This document shows, piece after piece, positions 8,819 through 17,714 of a stretch of DNA of 64,000 bases. The position numbers and the translations under genes were made by a program. Origin of the DNA: Streptomyces aureocirculatus (lineage in GTDB: Bacteria; Actinomycetota; Actinomycetes; Streptomycetales; Streptomycetaceae); assembly GCF_000720475.1 (NCBI RefSeq), contig NZ_JOAP01000003.1, positions 1-64,000 of the forward strand, written 5' to 3'. A model generated the notes under the pieces. That model searched no databases. It was not told where the DNA came from and saw nothing but the letters and a program-made list of their open reading frames with translations. Numbering within the stretch: the first letter of the stretch is position 1; each line of letters starts with the position of its first letter.

Positions 8819-10462
8819 ATGAGCCAGGACGGCGCTCAGGGCCGGTACGCGGGCAGTTCACTGGCCGGCGGCCGCTATCAGTTGCGCGATCTGCTCGGCG
8901 AGGGCGGCATGGCGTCGGTGCACCTCGCGTACGACACCGTGCTCGACCGGCAGGTCGCGATCAAGACACTGCACACCGAGCTCGGTCGTGAGCAGTCCTT
9001 CCGGGAGCGTTTCCGGCGCGAGGCCCAGGCCGTGGCCAAGCTCACGCACACCAACATCGTGTCGGTCTTCGACACCGGCGAAGATGATCTTGATGGGGCC
9101 ACCATGCCCTACATCGTCATGGAGTACGTCGAGGGCAAGCCGCTCGGCTCGGTCCTGGACGCGGCCGTCCGCCAGCAGGGCGCGATGCCGACCGACCAGG
9201 CGCTGAAGATCACCGCCGATGTGCTCGCGGCCCTGGAGATCAGCCACGAGATGGGCCTGGTCCACCGCGACATCAAGCCCGGCAACGTGATGATGACCAA
9301 GCGCAACGTCGTCAAGGTCATGGACTTCGGTATCGCCCGCGCCATGCAGTCCGGCGTCACGTCGATGACGCAGACCGGCATGGTCGTCGGCACCCCCCAG
9401 TACCTCTCGCCCGAGCAGGCACTCGGCCGCGGCGTGGACGCCCGCTCCGACCTGTACTCGGTCGGCATCATGCTGTTCCAGTTGACGACGGGGCGCCTCC
9501 CCTTCGAGGCCGACTCGCCGCTCGCCATCGCGTACGCGCACGTCCAGGAGGAGCCGGTCGCGCCCTCCTCGATCAACCGTTCCCTGCCGCCGGCCGTCGA
9601 CGCGCTCGTCGCCCGCGCGCTGAAGAAGAACCCGAACGAGCGCTTCCCGACCGCCGAGGCCATGCGCGACGAGTGCCTGCGCGTCGCCCAGTCCTTCCAG
9701 GCGTCGCTCTCCCAGGCCCCCAGCATCGTGCCGGGCGCCCAGACGGCGAGCGGCGCGGGCGTGGGCGCGGCCGTGTTCCCGCCGGTCGACACCGCCGCAC
9801 CGGCCTCGGGCGGCGTCCAGACGCCGTACCAGCCGGGCGCCTACGGACCGCCGACCCCTGCCCCCACGCCGACACCGGGCTACGGCTACCCCCAGCAGGG
9901 CTACCAGACCCCGGCGCCCGCGGGCGCCTACGCCCCGCAGGCGGCCCAGACCCCGCCCCCGTACAACCTCACGCCGCAGCCCACCACGGCCGCCGCGTCC
10001 GGCGGTCCTGGCGGCGGTCCTGGCGGTGGCCGCAAGCGGAACATGCCGGTGATCGTCGGCTCCATCGTCGTCGCGCTCCTCGCCATCGGCGGTCTGATCG
10101 CGGCCGTCTCGCTGAGCGGCGGGGACGACAAGGGCGGCGAGAGCGGCAAAGAAACCAAGAAGCCGGTGGCGGGCCACCGGGGCCCGGACCGGACGAACAC
10201 CGTCGACAAGACGATGTGCACGGAGCCGGAGACGGCCACCAACGACCCGAAGAAGATCAAGATGCCGGACTTCACCTACAAGGACTGGCGCTCGGTCCTT
10301 TCCTGCCTGCAGGCGTCCGGCTGGCGCTACGACAAGATCGCGGTCGACGAGAACACGTACGGCGAGGACACGGTCATGCGGACCCTGCCGAAGGCGGGCG
10401 AGGACCTCGACCCCAAGAGCGTGAGCATCCAGTTCGACATCTCCACGGGCAATCCGGCCTGA
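8819..10462 (+). CDS. membrane Ser/Thr protein kinase with one PASTA-like domain
   Basis: This is a second PknB-type kinase, 547 residues. The kinase domain (about 21-285) has GEGGMASVHLA, Lys in VAIKTL, HRDIKPGN, MDFGIA and GTPQYLSPEQ. A Pro/Gln/Tyr-rich linker (YQTPAPAGAY type) leads to a membrane helix near 405-425 (MPVIVGSIVVALLAIGGLI). The extracellular end holds a single PASTA-like repeat (about 470-545: MPDFTYKDWRSVLSCLQASGW through LPKAGEDLDPKSVSIQF) after a lone Cys, with another Cys inside. The ATG has GGGGGA eight bases upstream. A 19-bp terminator follows. The close similarity of its kinase domain to the divergent neighbour suggests an old duplication. It probably signals from the cell wall, but the ligand is unknown. 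Confidence 0.9.
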   Translation: MSQDGAQGRYAGSSLAGGRYQLRDLLGEGGMASVHLAYDTVLDRQVAIKTLHTELGREQSFRERFRREAQAVAKLTHTNIVSVFDTGEDDLDGATMPYIVMEYVEGKPLGSVLDAAVRQQGAMPTDQALKITADVLAALEISHEMGLVHRDIKPGNVMMTKRNVVKVMDFGIARAMQSGVTSMTQTGMVVGTPQYLSPEQALGRGVDARSDLYSVGIMLFQLTTGRLPFEADSPLAIAYAHVQEEPVAPSSINRSLPPAVDALVARALKKNPNERFPTAEAMRDECLRVAQSFQASLSQAPSIVPGAQTASGAGVGAAVFPPVDTAAPASGGVQTPYQPGAYGPPTPAPTPTPGYGYPQQGYQTPAPAGAYAPQAAQTPPPYNLTPQPTTAAASGGPGGGPGGGRKRNMPVIVGSIVVALLAIGGLIAAVSLSGGDDKGGESGKETKKPVAGHRGPDRTNTVDKTMCTEPETATNDPKKIKMPDFTYKDWRSVLSCLQASGWRYDKIAVDENTYGEDTVMRTLPKAGEDLDPKSVSIQFDISTGNPA

Positions 10463-10508
10463 CGTCGGCACGCCCATCGGAAGCCGGACAGCGAGGCAGC
10501 CGCAGAAC

Positions 10509-10551
10509 CGCGAAGGGCCCGGTACGCACCACGCGTACCGGGCCCTTCGCG
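10509..10551. terminator. strong bidirectional terminator
   Basis: A perfect 19-bp GC-rich stem (10509-10527 with 10533-10551) with a 5-base loop lies between the convergent kinase and bpa genes. Confidence 0.9.
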
Positions 10552-10562
10552 TTCCGTCCTTC

Positions 10563-11108
10563 TCAGAGGTAGGGCCCACCGCTGCGGCCCGCGATGCCAC
10601 CACCGATGTCCTCGGCTCCGTCGTGACCGCCCACGCCCGGCGGGAGCGCACGGCGCATCTGCTCGAGCTGGGCCCGCGCGGCCATCTGCTGGGCGAAGAG
10701 GGTCGTCTGGATCCCGTGGAAGAGGCCTTCGAGCCAGCCCACCAACTGGGCCTGCGCGATGCGCAGTTCCGCGTCGCTCGGGGTGCCCTCCTCGGTGAAG
10801 GGCAGCGAGAGCCGCTCCAGTTCCTCGACGAGCTCCGGGGCCAGACCGTCCTCCAGTTCCTTCACGGAGCTGGCGTGGATCTCCTTGAGGCGCACCCGGC
10901 TCGCCTCGTCCAGAGGCGCCGCCCGCACTTCTTCGAGCAGTTGCTTGATCATGCTGCCGATGCGCATGACCTTCGCCGGCTGCTCGACCATGTCCGTCAC
11001 CGGGAGCTCACGGGACTCGTCGTCTCCGCCCCCGAGAGCCATCCCGTCCTGACCCACGACCAGGACCTGGGGATCTTCCGGCGACCGTTCGTTCCTCGGC
11101 ATCTCCAT
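10563..11108 (-). CDS. bpa: bacterial proteasome activator Bpa (DUF2587)
   Basis: This is a ring-forming, ATP-independent activator of the 20S proteasome. The 181 residues have the expected four-helix core (about 40-145: PAKVMRIGSMIKQLLEEVRAAPLDEASR through GWLEGLFHGIQTTLFAQQMAARAQLEQMRRALPPG) and a Gly-rich flexible tail ending in GGPYL. That end resembles the C-terminal GQYL with which the mycobacterial protein docks into proteasome pockets. The ATG at 11108 is taken; a second ATG at 11102 is possible. The gene stands alone between a terminator and a hypothetical gene. Confidence 0.88.
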   Translation of the reverse strand: MEMPRNERSPEDPQVLVVGQDGMALGGGDDESRELPVTDMVEQPAKVMRIGSMIKQLLEEVRAAPLDEASRVRLKEIHASSVKELEDGLAPELVEELERLSLPFTEEGTPSDAELRIAQAQLVGWLEGLFHGIQTTLFAQQMAARAQLEQMRRALPPGVGGHDGAEDIGGGIAGRSGGPYL

Positions 11109-11208
11109 GCGGCCATTCTCTCGCACCCGCTGCTCACACCTCCGTGGTGCCCCCGTACGACGTTGATCCACCGTGTACGAGGGCGTACGCCCTGTCCAAC
11201 TCCGCTCC

Positions 11209-11754
11209 TCAGCCACGGCGCAGACGCAGCCCGAGGAAGCCGAGGCCAAGGCCGATCAGGACCATGCCCGCGCCGAGGGGCAGCACCCGCAGACCGGGGA
11301 ACGCCGGGCCCTCGGCGGCCCGCTCCCGGGGCTCGTCGGCCGTGCCCGGTACGGACGGCACCGCAACGGACGGGGGCGGCCTGGTCCCTTCGGGGCGGCG
11401 CACCTCGCGGGGCGGGGGCGGCAGGGGGCGCCACACGGCCGGGTCGGGCACGGACTCCGGCTCGCCACGCCCAGGTCGCTGCTGCCCCTCACCCGCCCCG
11501 CTACCGGCCAGGGAGCCGGTGCCGTAGTAGGGGGCCGGGGCCGAGGGCGAGGGGGTGGGGGGCGCCACCGGGGCAGCGGCGGGCTGGGCGTACGCCGCCG
11601 TACCGAACCCGACGGGCCTGTCGAACCCCGCGGGCGTATCGGACCCCGCCGTCGTACCGAACGCCACGGGCGTACCGAGCCCCGCGGGGAGCAGCAGCGC
11701 GAGCAGCACCGGGGGTACCGCCGGGCGGAGCGCGACCCGCAGCCGTGATGTCAC
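11209..11754 (-). CDS. secreted Pro-rich protein with C-terminal membrane anchor, unknown function
   Basis: I do not recognise a family. With the GTG at 11754 (GGAGGGA nine bases upstream) the protein has 181 residues. A basic start and hydrophobic stretch (LRPAVPPVLLALLLPAGL) look like a signal peptide. A low-complexity Ala/Pro/Gly middle follows, with a repeated AGFD/VGFG/VAFG pattern. The C-terminal helix GAGMVLIGLGLGFLGLRLRRG ends in Arg-rich residues, as in cell-surface anchored proteins, but there is no LPxTG or LAxTG motif. It may be a surface or envelope protein. Confidence 0.55.
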   Translation of the reverse strand: MTSRLRVALRPAVPPVLLALLLPAGLGTPVAFGTTAGSDTPAGFDRPVGFGTAAYAQPAAAPVAPPTPSPSAPAPYYGTGSLAGSGAGEGQQRPGRGEPESVPDPAVWRPLPPPPREVRRPEGTRPPPSVAVPSVPGTADEPRERAAEGPAFPGLRVLPLGAGMVLIGLGLGFLGLRLRRG

Positions 11755-11906
11755 CGCGCTGGTCCCTCCCGGTGCCGGGTTGCCGCCTGGTCCGCAGAAC
11801 GCCCGACCCCCACGCACGCGAGGGCCAAGGGGCGTACGGCCAGCGTCACATGAGCCACGGCATCCGGCATCTCGAAGGGCCCCTGCCGGGTGCCCGCCCG
11901 GAGGCT

Positions 11907-11931
11907 GCGGGGGCCCGTGACGGGCCCCCGC
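11907..11931 (-). terminator. terminator of the quinone oxidoreductase gene
   Basis: An 11-bp perfect stem (11907-11917 with 11921-11931) with a 3-base loop lies immediately downstream of the minus-strand oxidoreductase stop. Confidence 0.7.
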
Positions 11932-11938
11932 GCCAGGG

Positions 11939-12931
11939 TCAGGACGGGTTGGCGTCCCTGGTCAGGAGGACCTTGCCGATGTGACCGCTCTCCTCGAGTA
12001 CGCGGTGGGCGGCGCCCGCGTCGCGCATCGGCAGGGTGCGGTCGACCACCGGGCGGACCTGGCCCGCGCCGATGAGCGGCCAGACGTGTTCCCGTACCGC
12101 CGCGACGATCGACGACTTCTCGGCGACAGGGCGGGCACGCAGCGAGGTCGCGGTGATGGCGGCGCGCTTCTTGAGCAGCGCCGCGATGTTCAGCTCGCCC
12201 TTCGCACCGCCCTGCATACCGATGATGGCGAGGCGCCCGTTGACGGCGAGGGCGCGCACGTTCCGGTCCAGGTACTTGGCGCCCATGATGTCCAGGATGA
12301 CGTCCGCACCCGCCCCGTCGGTGGCCCGCTTGACCTCCTCGACGAAGTCCTGCTCCCGGTAGTCGATGAGCACGTCGGCGCCCAGCTCCTGGCAGAAGCC
12401 CAGCTTCTCCTTGCCCCCGGCCGTCACCGCCACGTTGGCGCCGACCGCCTTCGCGAGCTGGATCGCCATGGTGCCGATGCCGCTCGCTCCGCCGTGCGCC
12501 AGGAGCGTCTCACCGGGGCGCAGGTGGGCGATCATGAACACGTTCGACCACACCGTGGACGTGACCTCGGGCAGCGCCGCCGCCGTGACGAGGTCGATGC
12601 CGTCTGGCACCGGCAGGACCTGCCCGGCGGGCACGACGACCTGCTCCGCGTACCCGCCGCCCGCGAGCAGCGCGCACACCTCGTCGCCGACCGACAAGCC
12701 CCCCACCCCCGGGCCGAGCGCGGCGATGCGGCCCGAACACTCCAGGCCGGGGTACGGCGACGAGCCGGGCGGCGGATCGTAGAGCCCCTGCCGCTGGAGC
12801 AGGTCGGCACGGTTCACGGCACTGGCGACGACATCGATGAGGACCTCGCCCTCACCGGGTACGGGATCGGGGACCTCGGCCCACTGAAGCGCTTCGGGTC
12901 CGCCGGGTTCGGGGATCGTGATCGCATACAT
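11939..12931 (-). CDS. qor: NAD(P)H:quinone oxidoreductase, zinc-less MDR family
   Basis: This is a 330-residue medium-chain dehydrogenase/reductase of the quinone-oxidoreductase branch (human p53-inducible PIG3 type). The catalytic GroES-like domain carries NRADLLQRQGLYDPPPG. The Rossmann motif is in HGGASGIGTMAIQLAKAVGA, and the tail has HRVLEESGHIGKVLLT. The catalytic zinc ligands of alcohol dehydrogenases are absent, as expected. It probably reduces quinones or enones with NADPH in the cytoplasm. It stands alone, with its own terminator. Confidence 0.85.
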   Translation of the reverse strand: MYAITIPEPGGPEALQWAEVPDPVPGEGEVLIDVVASAVNRADLLQRQGLYDPPPGSSPYPGLECSGRIAALGPGVGGLSVGDEVCALLAGGGYAEQVVVPAGQVLPVPDGIDLVTAAALPEVTSTVWSNVFMIAHLRPGETLLAHGGASGIGTMAIQLAKAVGANVAVTAGGKEKLGFCQELGADVLIDYREQDFVEEVKRATDGAGADVILDIMGAKYLDRNVRALAVNGRLAIIGMQGGAKGELNIAALLKKRAAITATSLRARPVAEKSSIVAAVREHVWPLIGAGQVRPVVDRTLPMRDAGAAHRVLEESGHIGKVLLTRDANPS

Positions 12932-13057
12932 GCGGGCGAGGCTACTCCGGGGCGGCCCGTTCCGACCTGCTGAGGAGCGACGAGGGGTGCCCCGGGCGGG
13001 GCGGGGTGGCGGCCGCTCGGTCGGCGGCGGGACGGTCGGCGGCGGCAGGCCGGTCGG

Positions 13058-14179
13058 TCAGGGGCGGGGTGACCGCCTCGGGTCCATGCCGCCCGTCGCC
13101 GGTGTCGGTGCCGGATGCGGGGAGGCCCGCACGATGGTGATCAGACGGTCAGTCAGCTTGAGCTTGCCGATGGCCGGGTCGTCGTACCCGAGCACCCGAT
13201 GGCCCCGTACGACACTGACGATGAGGTCGGCCGTCTCCCGCACTCCCTTCCCCACCTCGGCCTTTATCACCGGCCGCTCGACGAGGTCGAGCCCGCTGCC
13301 CTGCTGGATCAGGTCCTCCATCACCAGGCCCGCGCTCGGGCTGAGCACCGAGAGACCGAGCAGCCGCCCCGCCGCACTGGCGCTGGTGATGACGGCGTCG
13401 GCGCCGGACTGACGCAGCAGCGGCGCGTTCTCCTCCTCGCGCACCGCCGCCACGATCTTCGCCCCCCGGTTGAGCTGGCGCGCGGTCAGTGCGACAAGGA
13501 CGGCCGTGTCGTCGCGCTGGGTCGCGATGATGACCTGCCGGGCCCGCTGCAACTCGGCACGGAGCAGGACGTCGCTGCGGGTCGCGTCGCCGACGACCCC
13601 GGCGAACCCCTCGGCCGTGGCCGCGTCCACCACCTTCGAACTGGGGTCGACGATCACGATCTGCTCGGGCTTGAGACCGGTCGCCTGCAAGGTCTGCACC
13701 GCCGACCGGCCTTTGGTGCCGAAACCGACGACGACGGTGTGGTCACGCAAGTTGGACCTCCAGCGGGAAAGCCGCCATTCCTCGCGGGTGCGTTCGGTCA
13801 GCACTTCGAGGGTGGTGCCGACCAGGATGATCAGAAAGAGCACACGCAGCGGCGTGATCAGCAGGATGTTGACGAGCCGCGCACTGTCGCTGTGCGGCAC
13901 GATGTCGCCGTAACCGGTGGTGGAGAGGGTCACGGTGGCGTAGTACGAGGCGTCGAGCAGGTCGACCGTATCGTTCGCGTTGTCGTGGTAGCCGTCCCGG
14001 TCGATCCACACGATGAAGATCGTCAGTACGAGCACGGACAGCGCCATCAGCAGGCGCTTACCCACCTGGAGCAGTGGCCGCTCCACCACCCGCCTGGGCA
14101 GTTTCACCCGGTGTGTCACCAAGTGTTCGTCGGCTTGGCGCGCGATGGCGTCATGGCCGGGAAGTTTCACGTGAAACAC
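13058..14179 (-). CDS. potassium channel with cytoplasmic TrkA-N (RCK) domain
   Basis: This is a two-helix potassium channel of 373 residues. TM1 is near 43-60 (LLMALSVLVLTIFIVWI), then a pore helix and the selectivity filter TTGYGD (near 90), then TM2 (LLITPLRVLFLIILVGTTLEV). The cytoplasmic RCK/TrkA-N domain begins at HTVVVGFGTKGRSAVQTL and continues with a TrkA-C-like segment. It is an MthK/Kch-type ligand-gated K+ channel; the ligand is unknown. Its ATG overlaps the end of moeA by 13 bases, so it is probably co-transcribed with the two molybdenum-cofactor genes although the functions are unrelated. Confidence 0.88.
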   Translation of the reverse strand: MFHVKLPGHDAIARQADEHLVTHRVKLPRRVVERPLLQVGKRLLMALSVLVLTIFIVWIDRDGYHDNANDTVDLLDASYYATVTLSTTGYGDIVPHSDSARLVNILLITPLRVLFLIILVGTTLEVLTERTREEWRLSRWRSNLRDHTVVVGFGTKGRSAVQTLQATGLKPEQIVIVDPSSKVVDAATAEGFAGVVGDATRSDVLLRAELQRARQVIIATQRDDTAVLVALTARQLNRGAKIVAAVREEENAPLLRQSGADAVITSASAAGRLLGLSVLSPSAGLVMEDLIQQGSGLDLVERPVIKAEVGKGVRETADLIVSVVRGHRVLGYDDPAIGKLKLTDRLITIVRASPHPAPTPATGGMDPRRSPRP

Positions 14180-15843
14180 ACCTCGCCGTCGGCGCCGGAG
14201 GCGCCCAACTCACCTTGTATTCCGCCCGGTTCCGTCCAGGGCAGCTCGAGAAGCTCCAGCTCCTGCTGTCGGCCCGCGCCCCGCGGGGGGATCACCGCGA
14301 GCCCGTCGGCGACCGCGATGCTCCGCAGCATCGCGGGACCGTTGTAGTGCAGCGGCACCGCGTACTCCCCGCGCAGGGCGACCGGGACGAGCCGTGTGTC
14401 GTGCGGATGGCCGGGGACGTCGTCCCGTACGGGGGCGGTGTACGGCTCCGCGGCCGGGCGGCCCCCGAGCCCGCGCAGCAGGGGCTCGGCCAGTGTCAGC
14501 AGGCCGGAGACGGCGGCGAGCGGGTTGCCGGGCAGGCCCACGAGGTGCCGCATCCGGCTGTCGCCGGCCGTGGCGGGCAGCCGGGCGAGCAACATGGGGT
14601 GGCCCGGCCGCACGGCGACGCCGTCGACGAGCAGCTCGGCGTTCAGGCGGCGCAGCGTGGGGTGGACGTGGTCGACGGGCCCGGACGCGGTGCCCCCGGT
14701 CGTCACGACGACGTCGGCCGTCGCCGTGGCGAGGGCTTCATGGAGTGCCTCGGCGTCGTCGCCGAGGCGACGGACCGCGGTCACCTCCGCGCCGAGCGCC
14801 CGCAGCCACGGCGGCAGCATCGGCCCGAGTGCGTCCCGGATGTGGCCTTCCTGGGGCAGGCCGGAGGTCAGCAACTCGTCCCCGAGGACCAGGACTTCGA
14901 CACGCGGTCGGGCGGTGACGTACAGCGCGTCGTACCCGGCGGCAGCCGCGAGGCCGAGCACGGCCGGGGTCACCAGGGCTCCGGGCGGCAGGAGTCGGTC
15001 GCCCGCCCGGCACTCCTGGCCGCGCGGCCGGATGTCCTGCCCGGGGGCGACCTCGCGCCGTGCGTGCAGGTAACCCTTGTCGTCGGCGTGGCCGTGCTCA
15101 CTGCGGATCACGGCCGTGGTGTCCCGCGGGATGCGGGCCCCGGTCGCGATCGGCACCGCCTCGCCGTCGCCGAGCGGGTCGGGGGTGTCCTGTCCGGCGA
15201 GGATTCCGGGCGGGCGGTTGTCGGTGCCGTTGTCGGTGCCGTCGTCGGTGCGGATGGCGGTACCGGACAGCAATGTCCATGGTCCCGGGCCCGCCACGGC
15301 CCATCCGTCCATCGCCGAGGTGTCGAAGGAGGGGAGGTCGGTGAGCGCGGTCAGGGGGGCGGCAAGGGTGCGGCCGAGGGTGTGGGAGAGCAGGGTCGCC
15401 TTCACCTCCGGCGAGACCGCGGCCCTCGCGGCGGCGACACCGGCACGACGCGCGATGGCACGGGCTTCGGTCCACCGGGTGGAGTGGGCGGCGCGCTTGG
15501 GGGGCTCGGGGCTGTGCGGAGGCGGGGAGGCGGGGTTGGACTCGGCGTGGGGGTCGGGGGCGGCGGAGGTCTGCGCGGGAGCCGTTGCCCCGGCGGCGTC
15601 GGCACCACTGCCGCCACCACCGTCCCTGGCGGCGCCGTCACCCGTACCCGAACCCGAACCCGCGCCGGTACCGGTACCGGTACTGGCAGCGGCTCCGGCC
15701 CCGGCTCCGACACCGTTGCCTGCACCCGCGCCGACGGCAGCCGCGCGTGCAGGGCGCACGGCGCCCATCCCGGCCCGCTCCCGGTCCTCGTTCACCAGGG
15801 CCAACGCCTCATCGAGCTCGGCGTCGGCCGCGTTGCCGGTCAT
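14167..15843 (-). CDS. moeA: molybdopterin molybdotransferase MoeA with repetitive N-terminal extension
   Basis: MoeA inserts molybdate into adenylylated molybdopterin. The 558 residues exceed the usual 400-430 because of a low-complexity N-terminal extension (about 1-130) rich in Gly/Ala/Thr with TGTGAGSG repeats. The core shows [19 protein letters not shown], the MoCF motif [14 protein letters not shown] and [11 protein letters not shown], followed by the C-terminal domain IV. The start overlaps the mobA-like stop as ATGA, which couples the two genes. A nearby molybdoenzyme is not visible in the window. Confidence 0.88.
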   Translation of the reverse strand: MTGNAADAELDEALALVNEDRERAGMGAVRPARAAAVGAGAGNGVGAGAGAAASTGTGTGAGSGSGTGDGAARDGGGGSGADAAGATAPAQTSAAPDPHAESNPASPPPHSPEPPKRAAHSTRWTEARAIARRAGVAAARAAVSPEVKATLLSHTLGRTLAAPLTALTDLPSFDTSAMDGWAVAGPGPWTLLSGTAIRTDDGTDNGTDNRPPGILAGQDTPDPLGDGEAVPIATGARIPRDTTAVIRSEHGHADDKGYLHARREVAPGQDIRPRGQECRAGDRLLPPGALVTPAVLGLAAAAGYDALYVTARPRVEVLVLGDELLTSGLPQEGHIRDALGPMLPPWLRALGAEVTAVRRLGDDAEALHEALATATADVVVTTGGTASGPVDHVHPTLRRLNAELLVDGVAVRPGHPMLLARLPATAGDSRMRHLVGLPGNPLAAVSGLLTLAEPLLRGLGGRPAAEPYTAPVRDDVPGHPHDTRLVPVALRGEYAVPLHYNGPAMLRSIAVADGLAVIPPRGAGRQQELELLELPWTEPGGIQGELGASGADGEVCFT

Positions 15844-17660
15844 GGGGTGCTCGGCTGGGTGTCGGAGGGGGCGGAGGGCTCGGACGGCCCGGCAGTCCCG
15901 CCTGGTCCGGCAGCCCCGGAGGGCCCGGACGGCCCGGCAGTCCCGGCTGGTCCGGCAGCCCCGGAGGGCCCGGACGGCCCGGCAGTCCCGGAGGACTCAG
16001 CGGACTCGGCAGACCCAGCAGCCCCGGTGGGCCCCGTAGCCCCAGCAGCCCCGGAGGAACCGGTAGCCCCGGAGGACTCAGCGGGCTTGGCGGTCCCGGA
16101 GGGCGAGGAGAGCTTGGAAGGCTCGGCGGAACCGGCCACCCCAGGGGACTTGGCAACCCGGGAGGGCCCGGCAGTTCCGGAGAGCTCGGCAGATCCAGCG
16201 GCCGCAGTGGGCCCCGTAACCCCGGCAGCCCCGGAGGACCCAGTGGCTTCGGAGGGCTCGGAGGAACCGGCAGGCCCGGCAGCTCCGGAGGGCGAGGAGG
16301 GCCCGGCAGCCCCAGTGGGCCCCGTGGGCCCGGCAGGCTCGGTGGACCCAGCGGGCCCGGCAGGCTCGGCGGACCCAGCGGGCCCGGCAGGCTCGGCGGA
16401 CCCAGCGGACTCGGTGGACCCAGCAGCCCCGGAGGGCGAGGAGGTCCCGGCAGCCCTGGCGGGCTCGGTGGACCCAGCGGGCCCGGCAGGCTCGGCGGAC
16501 CCAGCGGACTCGGTGGACCCAGCAGCCCCGGAGGGTGAGGCAGGCCCGGCAGCTCCGGAGAGCGAGGTGGGCCCGGAGGGCGAGGTGGACCCAGCAGCCC
16601 CGGAGGGCGAGGCGGGCCCGGCGGCGCCGGATGCCAAGGGCGTGGTGGCGTTGGGCTTCGGCGTTGCGGGCGTCCCGTCCGCCGCCTCCTCGGCCCACCG
16701 CGCCGCCAGCACGGCTGCCTTGTGCGCGGCATCCGCCACGGCCCGCGGACCGCCGCCGCCCGCCCCGGCCTGCGCGGCCGCGTACCCGACCAGAAAGGTG
16801 GTCAGGGGCGCGGCCGGCCTGGCCACGCCGTGTGCTGCGTCGCGGGCGAGGTCCAGCAGGATGCCGGTGTCGACGTCGAGCTCGATGCCCAGTTCGTCCT
16901 TGACTGCGGTAATCCATTCATCCAACACGTGCCCATGCTCCCTGATCCGCGCGCGGGCCGCCGCGATGTCGTCCCAGGTGTCGCAGTCGAACGCGGCGAG
17001 GGGTTCGGTGATGCGCACCATCTCGAGCCGGGCGACGAGCCGCCGCAACGGCATCCCGGCGAGCCCGTGCCGCGCTTCTCCCTGCCCGGGCGTGCCGGGC
17101 CCCGCCGCCGCGTCGGCGGCATCGTTCGCGGCAAGCCCCCGAAGGGCCTCGCGGAGTGCCGCGGCCCGGTAGACCGCCACGAGAGGCTGATCCCGTCCTT
17201 CGGGGTCGGTCAGCATCGCGCCGTCGGCAGACCCCGCGCCGACCGCGCGCTGCGCGCCGCCGTAGCCGCCGCCGTGGCCGTGTCCCTCGTCCTGGCCGTC
17301 CGCCACGGACACCGCGGCGATCAGACGGTGGACGGTCCGCTCCCGCAGGAACGGCAGGTCGGCCGAGAGCACCACGACCAGCTCGGCGTTCGTGCGGCGG
17401 AGCCCGGCGTCGAGCGCGGCCAGGGGCCCGCCGCCCGCAGGGATCTCGCGCGCCCACACCACCGGCCGCGGCGTGGGCCGGGGTGCAGCCACGACGACAG
17501 TGGTCCCGGCACCCACGCACGCGGCGAGCACCCGGTCGAGCAGGGCGCGCCCGCCCACCCGCAGGCCCGGCTTGTCCGCGCCGCCGAGCCGCGCCGCCCG
17601 CCCTCCGGCCAGCACGACGGCGTCGAAGGGGGCGGCGTCCGGAACCGTGCGTGAGTTCAC
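15840..17660 (-). CDS. mobA: MobA-like molybdenum cofactor guanylyltransferase with DUF6457-like domain and long repetitive tail
   Basis: The N-terminal 230 residues are an NTP-transferase of the MobA type: [19 protein letters not shown] is the GTP-binding start, LSADLPFL the metal-binding region and DCDTWDD the end. It likely joins GMP to molybdopterin or a related acceptor. A small helical segment (about 245-305, [21 protein letters not shown]) resembles DUF6457 proteins usually encoded separately beside mobA, so this looks like a fusion. The remaining 290 residues are collagen-like Gly/Ala/Ser/Pro/Glu repeats ([17 protein letters not shown]) with no fold visible. The ATGA overlap with moeA supports one transcription unit. 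The tail length is likely strain-variable. Confidence 0.8.
   Translation of the reverse strand: MNSRTVPDAAPFDAVVLAGGRAARLGGADKPGLRVGGRALLDRVLAACVGAGTTVVVAAPRPTPRPVVWAREIPAGGGPLAALDAGLRRTNAELVVVLSADLPFLRERTVHRLIAAVSVADGQDEGHGHGGGYGGAQRAVGAGSADGAMLTDPEGRDQPLVAVYRAAALREALRGLAANDAADAAAGPGTPGQGEARHGLAGMPLRRLVARLEMVRITEPLAAFDCDTWDDIAAARARIREHGHVLDEWITAVKDELGIELDVDTGILLDLARDAAHGVARPAAPLTTFLVGYAAAQAGAGGGGPRAVADAAHKAAVLAARWAEEAADGTPATPKPNATTPLASGAAGPASPSGAAGSTSPSGPTSLSGAAGPASPSGAAGSTESAGSAEPAGPAGSTEPARAAGTSSPSGAAGSTESAGSAEPAGPAGSAEPAGPAGSTEPAGPTGPTGAAGPSSPSGAAGPAGSSEPSEATGSSGAAGVTGPTAAAGSAELSGTAGPSRVAKSPGVAGSAEPSKLSSPSGTAKPAESSGATGSSGAAGATGPTGAAGSAESAESSGTAGPSGPSGAAGPAGTAGPSGPSGAAGPGGTAGPSEPSAPSDTQPSTP
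15849..16640. repeat. coding minisatellite in the mobA-like gene
   Basis: About 790 bp of imperfect repeats, in multiples of three, encode Gly-Ala-Ala-Gly-Ser/Pro units such as SGAAG and SAEPAGPAG. Larger blocks are duplicated: a [16 protein letters not shown] block recurs at about 16325-16535, and the extreme 3' end carries near-identical [11 protein letters not shown] blocks. Confidence 0.85.
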
Positions 17661-17714
17661 CCCACGAGTATGGACACAGCCGCGATCAATGCCACCCCCA
17701 CGGGGGTGTCCGCG

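Noticed and set aside
14074..17172. A 1032-codon plus-strand frame across moeA and mobA
   Set aside because: It is the shadow of the minus-strand genes and of the repeat region; its composition is repeat-derived and it has no ribosome-binding site.
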